A stretch of DNA of 64,000 nt, taken from positions 74,360,770-74,424,769 of the forward strand of contig OX465595.1 of the NCBI GenBank assembly GCA_950022295.1, in the 5' to 3' direction. The stretch's first letter is position 1. Every line of letters starts with the position of its first letter. The stretch comes from Bromus sterilis (taxonomy: Eukaryota; Streptophyta; Magnoliopsida; Poales; Poaceae). Positions 41,707-53,516 of the stretch are shown in pieces. The notes under the pieces were generated by a model. That model did not search any database. It was not told the origin of the DNA and saw only the letters and a list, made by a program, of their open reading frames with translations. A program made the translations under genes and the position numbers.

Positions 41707-44654
41707 TGTCACAACCCCAAGTTAGTTATGTGCTAGGATCAAGAGCTACTTTGCATTCATGTAAAAATTTCAAAAAGAAATTGAAATGGGAGAAGAAACC
41801 CCCCCAGATGAATTTATTTCAAATGGCCAGAATAAAAGTTGCTCCAAAAATTCCTTTTGCATTTTTGAAAAGTCTCATAAATGAGTGTGATCACATATCA
41901 AGTGATGTGGGACCAACCCCATGCTCATGGATTTATCAAATATTCAAACAGGAGCATGGATTTAAATTTAAATCCTATTTGAATTAAAGTTCAAATAATT
42001 TGAATTTTAAAAATGTTCAAACTTTACAAGTGGCTAGCCTATTATATTGTGAGGCCATATAAAAAGTTTCAGCATTTTATAAAATGTCTAGCTATTTTTT
42101 TAGCCAAGACAAAACAAATGTCAGAAAATTAAACAGAAAGAAATAAGGAAAAGGAAACTCACCTGTGAAGAAGCCCAACTCAACCCCCCTAGGCCCAGCT
42201 AGCCTGGCCCAGCCCAGCCCCTCTTCTGTCGTCTTCTTCAAGCAGCTCGGTGTCGAGCCAGGGCACGCCGTGGACGCCACCGCGACATTGAGGATGTTCC
42301 AGGCGCCCTCGAGCCCTATCCCTTCGCCACGGAGCCGAGAAGCTCACCCCGTGTCACTTCCTCCCTCTCTCTGCTCTCTCTCTCTGTCGCGCGATTTCGA
42401 CGCCACCTGAGAACCACTGTGGAGCACGCCGCCAAGATCACGCGGCCACCGGAGACGAGAAGCCGAGCCAGCTTGTCCATCTTCTTCGGCAACGTCGACT
42501 ATGCCACCCAGCGAGAGGAATCGAGCCCGGAGCCCTCGTATACGTCGGAATCATCTCCAAGTCGTCGCCGGCGTCACTCGGGTGCTCCTCGGTGACGCCG
42601 CCGTGCCCTGGGTGAAGCGCACAAGCACGGGGGTTCGATTGGTGGTCGCGACGTGCCATTTGGTCGCCGGAGTCGTCGTCTAGTGTATCGCCGCCGCGTT
42701 GGATGTCGCCGTCGACATGTCGCCGGTAGCGCTGACGTGGCCGCCATTAGATTAGGTGCTAATGACCCCCTGGTGTCACTGACCTGTGGGCCGAAGGCCT
42801 TAATCCCTCTCTGTTAATTAAAACAAACCGCTTAATTAAGCTGACCCACTAACAGAGAGGCCCCACATGTCATCCCCCCCGTCTACGTCACCCTGACGCC
42901 ACAGTGATGCAATAAAGGATTTTCCTGTTTAAAGAATTTCAGAAATTCTAGAAATTGAATTAAACTTTGGAAATATATAACTAATTCATATTAACTCATA
43001 TTTAATCATATAATATATGTAAAATTATCAGAAAAATTCAAGGATTCTGATTATGCAATCTATTTTCATGTTTGACCAAATAAAATTGGGTGAACTGTGG
43101 CAACATTGCATATGCATTCATTTGAAATTCAAATTGGAGTTTGAATTTGCAATTCATTTGAAATATACTCCTTTTAAATGGAATAACTCACACATCAGTG
43201 ACACATACATAAAGTTTCAACCTTCAACTCATGTGCTTGAGCATTGTCTTATTATTGTTTCGATGTTTGTGTTGTTTGTCGAATAGAGGTGGAGCCGGAA
43301 CCCGAGGTCACCCCTCCGTTGAAGATACCGTGACTGAACCTCGTCAGCAAGGCAAGCAAACCCCCATTGATCATGTCGATAAAAACCCATTTCCCTCTCA
43401 GTCTCGCTTATGCATGAAATAGGATTGTCACCTTGTTATGGATTCTACCGCATAGTTGAACCCATATCCTTTGCATGACCTATCATTTTGTCACAGTAGT
43501 AAGAAAACCACCATTGTAGCAGATGTATGAGTTGTTTGTTATCATGTGGCCCCTGCAACTATTACTGCTTATTGCATGCTTATAGTTTAAAATGAGGTTA
43601 CTCTTTGGTGAGTTGGGATGGTAGCAATCATGTTGAAGAAGGTGAAACTGTGTTGGTGAATCTACCCTAATACAAGGTGAACGATGAGAGGTTGTGTAGG
43701 AGTACACAGTGGGTTGTCTCGTTGAACACCGCCTTAAGTCCGAGTTCTTGTGTGGTGATCCAAGAAGAAGAGTGCAACCACACATTGGGCTCACTGACCC
43801 CTCTCGACCTAGTACGTCACCCCGTTCGAACCCCAGAAGTCGCATTAGTTCACAAGTTCTGGTAGGGCTGTGGCACGGTCTGCGAAGTGGATGAATGGCT
43901 ACTCAGACCGGCTTGGGACCCTGCACACATCGTTTGAGGCTGTACTGGAACCTCGGCCAGACTTCCATACAGATTCCCCTTAGATAGGCGACTCTCTGGA
44001 CTAGAACGGAGTTGTGGGAGAAGTGTCGTGGCAACATCCTCGCCTGTACTCGCTTGAAGGGTCCCACTCCCAGGCGGTAACTGATGAGTGTGTGTGTGTA
44101 GCGGTACACCCCTGCAGGGTTAACAAAACTATTTGAATAGCCGCGTCCGCGGTTAAGGACTTCTTGGAAAGCTTAGCTTGATTATTAGACAACTTGAACT
44201 GGATACTTATAAAACTTGCCAAGATAAGCGTGAGTGCTATGGCGTGCTTTCTCGTGGGGAAGTCGAGGAAGGCACCATAGTGGTGTAATTGGTTGGAGAT
44301 GTAGTGGACTCGTGTACGCCTCTTACCTCAAGTCTAGTACTCGTAGTTCAGGACTAGCCAAGTCAAAGATGGCACTTCTGCTTATGAACCCCACCTCCCT
44401 TTACCTTGATACATGTGCATGAGTAGCATAGCTCCTACATAAGTCTTGCTGAGTACGACTTTGTACTCACGTTTGCTTATTCTATGTTTTAGATGAACCC
44501 CCTGACCCTGAAGGTGGATTCTTCCTGGAGATCGACGACTGATCAAGATAGTGTAGTCCCAGTCAGACGAATGGTCCCTCGTGGAAGGGCTTGTTTATAA
44601 ATAAGGCTTTTCTAAGCCATTTGTTAAACTTGTCTGTACTCAGACCTACTTTGC
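41707..44654 (+). repeat. Element J 5' LTR, first part
   Basis: It starts TGTCACAACCCCAAG and has the layout of S and B: AT-rich start, GC-rich block (about 42170-42740), TATA-like GATAAAA near 43380, and palindrome variant CTATTTGAATAG at 44129-44140. The 54 nt segment is present, but its GT is changed to AT (near 44439). It is cut by element I at 44654; TTTGC at 44650-44654 is the left target duplication of I. It resumes at 57463. J itself is inserted into the antisense gene of C; five bases before it read CAAGG. Confidence 0.88.
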
Positions 44655-47600
44655 TGTCAGAACCCTAATTTAGGTTTGTGCTTTCTAAGCTTGATTTTTT
44701 CATCTTGAAAAAAATTGCAAAAGAAAAGGAAATGGGGAAAAGAAAAGCCCTAATTGAATTAATAAAAAGGGCCAGAAATAAATCTTTTTCAAAAATCTTT
44801 TGGATATGTTGAAAAATCCTAAAAATGAGTGTGACCATTTCAAAAGTGATTTGGGATTAATCCCATGCTCGTAGATATTTTCAAAAATCCAAATAGTGGC
44901 TTGGAAATTAAATCAAATGCCTATTTGAATTGAAATTCAAATAATTTGAATTTCAAAAATTCCCAAAACTTGGGGTTGACTAATACTAAGTCACCTAGAG
45001 TTTATAAAAATAATTTGGGGTTTTAATAAAATGCCCTAGTATTTATTTTAAATGGGCAAACAAATAACAGAAAACAATAAAAAGAAAAACAGAGAAGAGA
45101 CCTTACCTTGCGGCCACGGGCGAAAGCCCACCTGGCCCGGCCCACTTACCCCTCTGTCGTCTTCCTCCTCTTGCCAGAAAGAGAGGAAACAGCGTTGTGC
45201 GCTGCGTGGCGAGCATGCCCTCCACCTCCTGGCCACGCAAGCCCTTCCCCCTCTCTATCTTTCTCGCTCTGGAGACGCCCAGAGGCCCCCGGCCACTTTC
45301 CCCTCCCTCGCTGGCTCGTTCTTCCTCCTCCCCGGGCGAATCGAGCGCACACCCGAGACGTTTCTTCACCGCCGACGCGAGCCGACGTGGCCACAAGCAT
45401 CCCCAAGCCGTCACACCTTGTCTGGAGGCATCCCCAGCGACCACAAGCTCGACCCGCGCCTTCAATTTGAGCAGAGGACCACTGGAGGAGACACCATCTT
45501 CAAGGGTTCGCTGCCGGCCGCCATGAACTCCGACGAGGATTGCGCCACCGCCAGCCCCTCTACTGCCTCGCCGTGCTTCCCTTCACGCTCCTGGTGAACT
45601 AGTGGTCGTTTCCCCCCCTCCCAGCGCTCCTCCTCGTGCCGTGCCTCACCTTTCCCGCCACCGCAGTAGCTCAGGCCGCCGCCGGGCTCGTCGTAGCCAT
45701 GGCCAGGGGCCTCCTCGAGGTCCCCGGCGTGCTCGAGGAGACACGCACGAGTATGGGGCACACGCCCGTTCCCTTCGTTCCTCTCCCCGTGGCCTCTAGA
45801 CGATTCCGGTGAGGGCACCGCCGTGGCAGAGCTGCCGGCGGCAAGCCGCCGGCCTGTTAGCCCCCTAATCCCTCTGCTAACCACCCCCCCCTCTCACTTA
45901 CACTGGGCCCAGGGCCCCTAATTAATCAGTGTTTATTTTTAACAGAGAGCTAACTAACCCAGTGAGGCTGACAGGTGGGGCCGCCCTGTCAGTTGAATGG
46001 TCAAACCCCCTGATGTCAGCATGATGCAGTGCTGATGCAATAAAGAATAAATCAATTAAATTATTACAGAAATTCCAGAAAATGGCCTAAACTTTGAAAT
46101 TGAATATCTTTTAAACTATAACTCCAAATTTAAAGTGTAATATATGAAAAATGATCAGGAGAAAATTATATTTCCAAATAACCAACTTTCAATCATGTTG
46201 GAAATGTTTACAATAAGGGATCAGTAGCATTTTGCTATTTGGCTCTTTTGTATTAAATCAAATAAATTACTATGATCATTCTAAATTCAACCAATGCAAT
46301 GAAAAGGTGATCACTTACACTTCAGAAGCATTTCACACACATGACCAATTGGTTTACAATGAAAAAACTTTAGCAGATGCTACTTGAACCAATTTGAATA
46401 CATTTGGAGTTTGAATTTGAATTTACTTTTCAAATCAACTTCAATTACCATGTTGCAATTTAAACATAGGTCACATCAGCACCTTGCCATGCTTTGTTTT
46501 GCATATTGAATGTGCATTGTATTATCTTGATTGTTCTTTACTTCGAGTGCTTCAGTGATTGCATCTTCTCGGTAGAGTTGATCTCGGAGACGAGTTCAAG
46601 CTCACGTCAAGAGAGTGTTACATCGTGATCTTCAGCAAGGCAAGCACCCCCTCTTTGATCATGTCGATAAAATCCCAGTTCCCTCTCATTCTCGCAAATG
46701 CATGTTTAGGATGTCACCATGATACGTTCTACCGCTAGTTGAACCCATTCCTTTGCATGACCTATCATTTTTGTCACAGTAGTAAGCAAACCACAATCCT
46801 AGCAGACGTAGGAGTTGGTTGTTATGTTGTGGCCCCTGCAACTGTTATAGCTTATTGCATGCTTAGAGTTGTTACCTGAGGCTACTTTGTTGTGAGTCGG
46901 GATGGTAGTGATCATGTGAATGATGGTGGTAACGTGTTGGTGAATCTACCCTAAACAAAGGTGAACGATGAGAGGCTGTGTAGGAGTACACAGTGGGTTG
47001 TCTCGTTGAACACTGCCTTAGGCCCGAGTTCTTGTGTTGTTATCCAAGACTAAGAGTACGACCACACATTGAGCTCACTGACCCCTCTCGGCCTAGTACC
47101 TCTCCCCGGACCTGTCCAGGAGTCGCAAGTAGTTCGCCCTTTAGCGATCTCAAGCAGGTGGAACCAAGGTAAGTGGTTGGCGTAGGTTGTCGGCACGTTG
47201 AATCAAGTGATCATGATCGAGTTGAGCTTCATGGCGGTCACACAACGTTTGAGTCCGCATCGGAAAAATCGGCCGGATTCCGATCGTGGTCCCAACTCAA
47301 ATAGGCGACTCCCTAGGACTAGAGATGGTGCCGTGAGTGAAGTGTCGTCGCAGCATCCTCGCCGGTACTCACTTGAAGGGTCCATCCCCAGGCTGTAACT
47401 GATGAGGCGTGTGTGTAGCAGTACACCCCTGCAGGGTTAATGAACTATTCGAATAGCCATGTCCGCGGTTATGGACTACTTTGAGACCTTTACTTGATCA
47501 TAGACAACTTGAATGGTTACTCTTAAAACTTGCCAAGATAAGTGTGAGTGCTATGGCGTGCTTCCTCGTGGGGAAGTCGAGGAAGTATCCATAGTGGTGT

Positions 47601-48599
47601 ATTGATTGGAGACTTGTTACTTGGACTCGTGTACGCTCCTTACCTCTTTCTGGTATTCTTAGTACAGGACTAGCCAAGTCAAAGCTGGTACTTCTGCAAG
47701 TGAAACCCCACCTTCCTTTGCCTTGATACATGTGCATGAGTAGTATAGTTCCTACGTAAGTCTTGCTGAGTACGACTTTGTACTCACGTTTGCTTATTCT
47801 ATGTTTTAGAGACGAGACCACTGACCCTGATGGTGGCCTCTACCTCGAGCTCGACGTGGACCAGGTCGTATAGTTCCAGACAGCAGCCTGTGCCCTTTGG
47901 AGGGTCGTTGTATTTTCTTTCAGGCTTCTTAAGCCATTTGTTAAACTTGTCTTTACTAAGACATAATTTTCTTCCGTTGATGTTTGATGTAATGTTGGAT
48001 CACAGACATGTGATCTCTGCTTGTAATACAACTACTATGTCTGCTCTGTTTAGCAGAAGTTATAAAGACTATGAGTTTGTAGAGTAAATGTTGTGATTAC
48101 CTGCTGTTTACACTGGACATGTATGCTGCGTGTTTGATTATAACATGCATGTCTTAGTGTGGAGTTCGATAGCTTAGTTGTGTTCTTGCCGGCGTTCTTT
48201 TATACACCAAGTGGCCCTTAGATGTGCGCAGCTTGGGGCATCGCGATGCGATTGCTCGTGACTATGTCACGTGGCACACTTCATTGTATGATTGAGCCCG
48301 CCCGAGATCCCGAGTAAGTGATCGGGCTGGAGTAAGTCTATGTAAGGGTTATGATTCAATCGATAACATGGTTGAGGCGACTTATCTATGAGTATGGGAT
48401 TCACCACCCATAAGCATTTAGACTTGTGAGAGGACGATGAGGACCCATTTCAGTTGATCATCTGGCCCGATCACGTTCGATGCTTACCGAGAGTGATCTG
48501 TGCTTGGCCTTGTCTGCTTAGACAAGTGTGTACGGCTCTCGGCTCTCCATGTGATTGCATTGTGACCGGAATTACATACGCTAACCCCGGGTCCCGACA
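44655..48599 (+). repeat. 5' LTR of element I
   Basis: Starts TGTCAGAACCCTAATTT and ends GGGTCCCGACA. Features include a GC-rich block (about 45110-45860) with compositional open frames, TATA-like GATAAAA near 46667, palindrome CTATTCGAATAG at 47445-47456, the 54 nt GTAAGT...TTTTAG segment at 47756-47809 and the U5 hairpin CTTGTCTGCTTAGACAAG at 48509-48526. Confidence 0.93.
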
Positions 48600-48603
48600 G
48601 ACT

Positions 48604-48615
48604 TGGTATCAGAGC
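48604..48615 (+). promoter_or_regulatory. Primer binding site of element I (initiator-Met type)
   Basis: TGGTATCAGAGC, the standard complement of the initiator tRNA-Met 3' end, lies four bases after the LTR. Confidence 0.9.
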
Positions 48616-49045
48616 AGGACTGCCTATAGGATTATCAAACCCTTGGCTGATGTCGAGTCTAGCATTCTATAGTTATATAGTTACTTTGGGTATAAGGGAA
48701 CAACGTAAGACTTCTTTTTTCTCCTTATCCTCATCGATCTGAGTTCTGAGTCATCCTTATCTTATTCTACGGGAAGATAGGACTAGGCTCATCTATGTCT
48801 TTACTAGGACATCTCGTTGATTGCTTCTTTGTAGCTGTAGGAGTGTTGTGGTATTCCAGAGTCATCATTCCATATTGTTCTTAGGCAAGTGATGTCCGTT
48901 ATCTTGCTGGTCGTCTCAATTTCCATCCCGGTGCAGCCGTTATGCTGTTCGTTTGTGACTTTGATGCAATTGCATTATAGACTTCTATCTTAGCATAGAA
49001 TTGTGTCCTAAATCCTATTCTGATTGTTGATTCTTATCACACAGA
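48616..49045 (+). other. Leader of element I
   Basis: About 430 bp between primer site and gag start, without a gene. A homologous leader follows the LTR of J at 58080-58330. Confidence 0.75.
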
Positions 49046-50107
49046 ATGTCAGGTGAAAATCAAGGTGTTGATCCCAGTTCCGGTAACAGAAACGGTGAAG
49101 AACCTCCACCACCAACCTCAACGGAAGAAATCATGATGGAGGCTGAACAGAATCGTCGCAATCAGACACATCTTCTCGAGCGTATTGAGCAGAACACTTC
49201 TCGTCAGCGTAATAGTGTTGTTACCAGCCAGGACTTTATTCTCCTCAACCCGCCAGTATTCCGATTTTCTTCCGAGCCCCTTGTTGCCGATTATTGGCTT
49301 CGTTCCCTCGAGCGTAAGCTTGAGACAGCATATGTTGCTCCAAATGATCGTGTGCTATTCGCGGCATATTTTCTGGAAGGTGCTGCTCTTCAGTGGTGGG
49401 AGAAATTCGTAGCAATGCAACCAGTTGGTCACGTGGTGACTTGGCAAGAGTTCTTTGATGACTTTCGAGGTTACCATATTCCAGATCAGCTGATGGAGCG
49501 CAAGAAAGAAGAGTTTTGCAATCTGACCCAAGGAAAGATGCCTATTCATGAGTATAGGACTGAGTTCACTCGTCTAGCACATTATGCCCAAGAAGAAGTA
49601 TCCACCGACGCCAAGAAACAAGCAAGGTTCCGCAAGGGACTTAGCCCCGTTCTTCGTCATGATCTGAACCTTCACGAGTTCGTCAACTTCAGGGACTTGG
49701 TCGACAAATCCTTCAAGGCCGAGTATGGAAATGAGTTGTATGAAGAGTCTCGTAAGCGTGATCGTGAGTTTGCACAATCTTCTGGCCCAGTTTCTCAGAA
49801 ACGCTGTGTTTGGATTCCCTTCAATGACGTCAGTCATGCTGTAAGTGCTTCTAGGCCACCAACCACCATATATCGTCCACCTCAACCCAAACTTCCTCCT
49901 TGCAATTTTTTTGGACAATCAAGTGCTCAAGTTCCTTTCATTCCACGTGGTGTTTGTTTCCAATGTGGACAATCAGGCCACAATGTTCGAGAGTGTCCCA
50001 AAAATCATGTAGCCACCACACTAATCCAAAGCAAGCCTTTCGTCGTGGTAAGCCACAGCCCAAAACTTCCAATGTCAAGCCTCCTGTTTATGAACATGGT
50101 TATGTGA
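49046..50107 (+). CDS. Gag of element I
   Basis: The frame starts MSGENQG and reads a Gypsy Gag: [57 protein letters not shown] and [12 protein letters not shown] zinc knuckle [14 protein letters not shown] begins at residue 304 and binds RNA. In this lineage gag and pol form one frame. Here a small insertion or deletion near 50015-50040, just after the knuckle, shifts out of frame, and the protein ends at 50107 after a short unrelated tail. Gag itself is otherwise complete, so a shortened product with capsid and knuckle could still be made. Confidence 0.88.
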   Translation: MSGENQGVDPSSGNRNGEEPPPPTSTEEIMMEAEQNRRNQTHLLERIEQNTSRQRNSVVTSQDFILLNPPVFRFSSEPLVADYWLRSLERKLETAYVAPNDRVLFAAYFLEGAALQWWEKFVAMQPVGHVVTWQEFFDDFRGYHIPDQLMERKKEEFCNLTQGKMPIHEYRTEFTRLAHYAQEEVSTDAKKQARFRKGLSPVLRHDLNLHEFVNFRDLVDKSFKAEYGNELYEESRKRDREFAQSSGPVSQKRCVWIPFNDVSHAVSASRPPTTIYRPPQPKLPPCNFFGQSSAQVPFIPRGVCFQCGQSGHNVRECPKNHVATTLIQSKPFVVVSHSPKLPMSSLLFMNMVM

Positions 50108-51597
50108 ATCATGTATCCATTATAGATTCCCACAAGTTAACCGATGTTGTACTCGGAACCCTTCCGGTCAATTACACCCCAGCTTCGGTTCTTTTCGACC
50201 CAGGAGCATCTCACTCATTCATATCCCAGGACTTTGCACTGTCACATGACATCTCTTTTTCGATGTTATCCACCCCCTTAGTTGTGCAAGCCCCTGGATC
50301 CAGATGGCACACCACCATGGTGAGTCATGAGAATGAAATTGCAATTGAGGGTTTAGTATTCCTTGCCTCACTTATAGCCCTCAAGTCTTCAGACATTGAT
50401 GAGATCTTAGGTATGGATTGGTTATCAAGACAGAATGTTGTCCTTGATTGTAAAGCCAAATCAGTTAAACTAACCCATCCATCAGGCCAGACAATCAAGT
50501 ACACCTCACCAAGCTCTAAAACCCAGGTGCATTCTTTGAATGTGCTTCCTCTTCCAGACCTTGAAGATATTCCGGTGGTTCGTGACTTCCCGGATGTCTT
50601 TCCAGAAGAGCTGCCAGGCATACCACCTGACAGATCTGTAGAGTTTGTGGTAGATCTTATCCCAGGAACCGCCCCAATATCCAGACGCCCATATAGAATG
50701 GCCCCACGTGAGTTAGCTGAGCTAAAAATCCAACTTGAAGCTTCGTTGGCAAAAGGCTTCATCCGCCCTAGCTCATCGCCATGGGGTTGCCCCGTTCTGT
50801 TCGTAACGAAGAAAGATGGAACAGAAAGGATGTGCGTAGACTATCGCCCGCTAAATCTAGCGACGATAAAGAACAAGTACCCACTGCCCAGGATCAATGA
50901 TCTTTATGATCAACTAGCAGGATCCTCTGTCTTCTCCAAGATGGATTTGAGATTAGGCTATCATCAAATCAAAATCAGAAACGAGGACATTCCCAAAACG
51001 ACTTTTACTACTCGTTATGGTCTTTATGAGTACACCGTCATGTCCTTCGCTTTAACCAATGCCCCCGCCACATTCTCGCGCTTGATGAATTCGATCTTCA
51101 TGGAGTACCTAGATAAATTTGTTGTAGTTTATCTTGATGACATTCTCATCTACTCGAAGAACGAAGAAGATCACGTAGAACATCTTAGGCTGGTATTGAT
51201 GAAACTTAGAGAGCATCGCCTATATGCCAAATTCTCAAAGTGTGAATTCTGGCTACCAGAAGTGACCTATTTAGGCCACGTGATTTCTGCCAAAGGCATT
51301 GCTGTCAATCCCGAGAGAGTTCAGGCCGTCCTCGACTGGACTCCACCTGAATCGGTTAAGCAAGTTAGGAGTTTTCTTGGCTTAGCAAGCTATTGTCGCC
51401 GCTTCGTCGAGAACTTTTCTAAAGTTGCAAAGCCTCTAACTGAAATCCTCAAGAAAGAGAAGAAATTCGGATGGACCCCCAAGTGCGAGGAAAGCTTTCA
51501 AGAGATAAAAAGAAGATTGACTTCTGCACCCATACTTGCGCCTCCAGACACCAAAAAAGATTTCGAGATCTATTGTGATGCTTCACGGCAAGGGTGA
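50030..51597 (+). pseudogene. Element I protease and reverse transcriptase
   Basis: The pol frame, open from 49900 upstream of the shift, continues to 51597. The protease site reads [11 protein letters not shown] (about 50194-50226), where D-S/T-G is expected, so the proline may inactivate it. Reverse transcriptase follows with [36 protein letters not shown] and YLDD at 51130-51141. RNase H begins with [10 protein letters not shown] and ends at TGA (51595-51597), where element B has TTA (Leu). Apart from the protease change, the catalytic residues are present up to the stop. Confidence 0.9.
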
Positions 51598-51960
51598 GGA
51601 TGCATACTTATGCAAGATAGACATGTGGTAGCTTATGCTTCACGCCAGTTGCGTCCACATGAAGAGAACTATCCTACCCATGATCTTGAACTCGCTGCCG
51701 TAGTTCATGCCCTGACAACTTGGCGACATTACCTCCTTGGTAATCGTTGTGAGATCTATTCCGACCACCAAAGCCTCAAATACATATTCACCCAGCCAGA
51801 TCTTAATCTCAGGCAAAGACGCTGGATTGAGTTGATAAAAGATTATGACTTAGGAATTTCTTACACCCCAGGCAAAGCCAATGTCATGGCTGATGCACTA
51901 AGTCGTAAGTCGTATTGTAACAACCTCATGTTACAACAGTATCAAACCACTTCTTCATGA
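51598..51960 (+). pseudogene. Element I RNase H, remainder
   Basis: The frame continues past the TGA with [28 protein letters not shown] and [12 protein letters not shown], then [13 protein letters not shown]. It is lost near 51945, where element B reads QPVLHEEF and I shifts into a short tail ending at 51958-51960. Confidence 0.88.
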
Positions 51961-53516
51961 GGAATTTCGAAAGCTCAACCTCGAGATTGTTCCTCGTGGA
52001 TCTCTTTTCAACTTGGTGGAGAAACCAACCCTTGAGGATAAAATCATAGTTGTCCAAAGGCGTGCACGAGGTGTTCGCTGGATCATGGAGAACATTGCTA
52101 GCGGAGTTGCTAAATGCTTATCCACATATAGTAAGGGAACGGTATTCTTTGAAAATCGTTTGGTAGTACCTAAGAATAGGGAACTAAGGCAACTCATCCT
52201 CAAAGAATCCCATGACACACCCCTCTCGATTCATCCCGGTAGCACAAAAATGTACCGAGATCTACGCCAGAGATTTTGGTGGACTAGGATGAAGAGAGAA
52301 ATTTCTCAGTTCATTACTGAATGTGATGTTTGTCGTCGCGTTAAGGCAGAACATCAAAGACCTGCTGGTACTATTAGACCTTTGCCTATCCCCGAGTGGA
52401 AATGGGATAAAGTCAGTATGGACTTCATCACTGGCTTTCCAAAAACCCAGAAAGGAAATTATGCCATTTTCGTTGTCATTGACCGGCTTTCCAAAGTTGC
52501 TCACTTCCTTCCCGTTCGTGAGTCTATAACTGCTAGTCAGTTAGCGGACTTGTATGTCTCCCGAATCGTATCACTTCACGGTGTTTCTTTGGAAATCCAT
52601 TCAGACCGTGGTAGTCTTTTCACTCCTTGATTTTGGGAAAGTTTTCAGAATGCTATGGGAACCCACCTCTCCTTTAGCACCGCTTATCACCCGCAGTCCA
52701 GTGGTCAAGTAGAAAAGGGTCAATCAAATTCTCGAAGACATGCTCAGAGCTTGTGTTATCTCTTTCAGAAAGAAATGGGAGAATTCTCTTCCTTTTGCCG
52801 AATTTTCGTATAACAATAGTTTTCAATCTAGTTTGGGCATGGCTCCTTTTGAATTTCTCTATGGACGGAAATGTCGAACACCCCTAAACTGGTCAGAAAC
52901 CGGTGAAAGACAATTCTTTGTTCCGGATATGATTCAGGATGCAGAAGAGCAGGTTCGCATTGTTCGTGAGAAATTGAAGACAGCCCAGTCTCGTCAGAAA
53001 AGCTATTATGATCGTCATCATAGGGAAGAAAGCTATAATCTGGATGAGAAGGCTTACCTTCGGGTTACTCCTCTGAAGGGTACCCATCGTTTCGGTATCA
53101 AAGGCAAGTTGGCCCCACGTTACATCGGTCCCTTTCGTATTCTCGCTAAACGTGGACAATTTGCCTACCAATTGGAACTACCCCCTCACCTCTCCCAGGT
53201 TCATGATGTCTTCCACGTCTCTCAACTCAAGCGATGCTTCAAGGACCCCATCCGCGAAGTAGACCACGAAACGCTTGATCTCCAAGATAACCTTTCATAT
53301 CGAGAGTACCCTGTTCGTATTCTTGATGAAGCCGAGCGTAGCACCAGACGTCAGAAGATCAGATTCTTCAAAGTGCAGTGGTCACATCATTCGGAGAAAG
53401 AAGCTACCTGGGAACGAGAGGATCGTCTACGAGCTGAGTACCCCACTCTCTTTCCGACGACTTCTGAATCTCGGGACGAGATTCTTTTGAGTGGGGGCGA
53501 GTTGTCAGAACGCTAA
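51961..53516 (+). pseudogene. Element I integrase and chromodomain
   Basis: Frame 52013-52630 has the zinc finger (HDTPLSIH, CDVCRR) and catalytic core (VSMDFITGF, then HSDRG). It stops at TGA (52628-52630) where CGA (Arg) is likely. An extra base near 52715 shifts the frame at GQVEK, the catalytic glutamate. Frame 52740-53516 carries PFAEFSYNNS, GPFRI, HVSQL and a complete chromodomain (YREYPVRILD, KVQWSHH, ATWERED). The stop TAA (53514-53516) lies inside the 3' LTR. The chromodomain would guide insertion towards marked chromatin. Confidence 0.9.
53489..53502 (+). promoter_or_regulatory. Polypurine tract of element I
   Basis: GAGTGGGGGCGAGT immediately before the LTR. It is also translated as the last codons of pol. 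Confidence 0.78.

Noticed and set aside
45052..45799. Several overlapping frames of 80-180 codons in the LTRs of I, repeated at 53956-54731
   Set aside because: They lie on both strands of the GC-rich block; between the two LTRs changes fall at all codon positions, so no coding constraint is evident.
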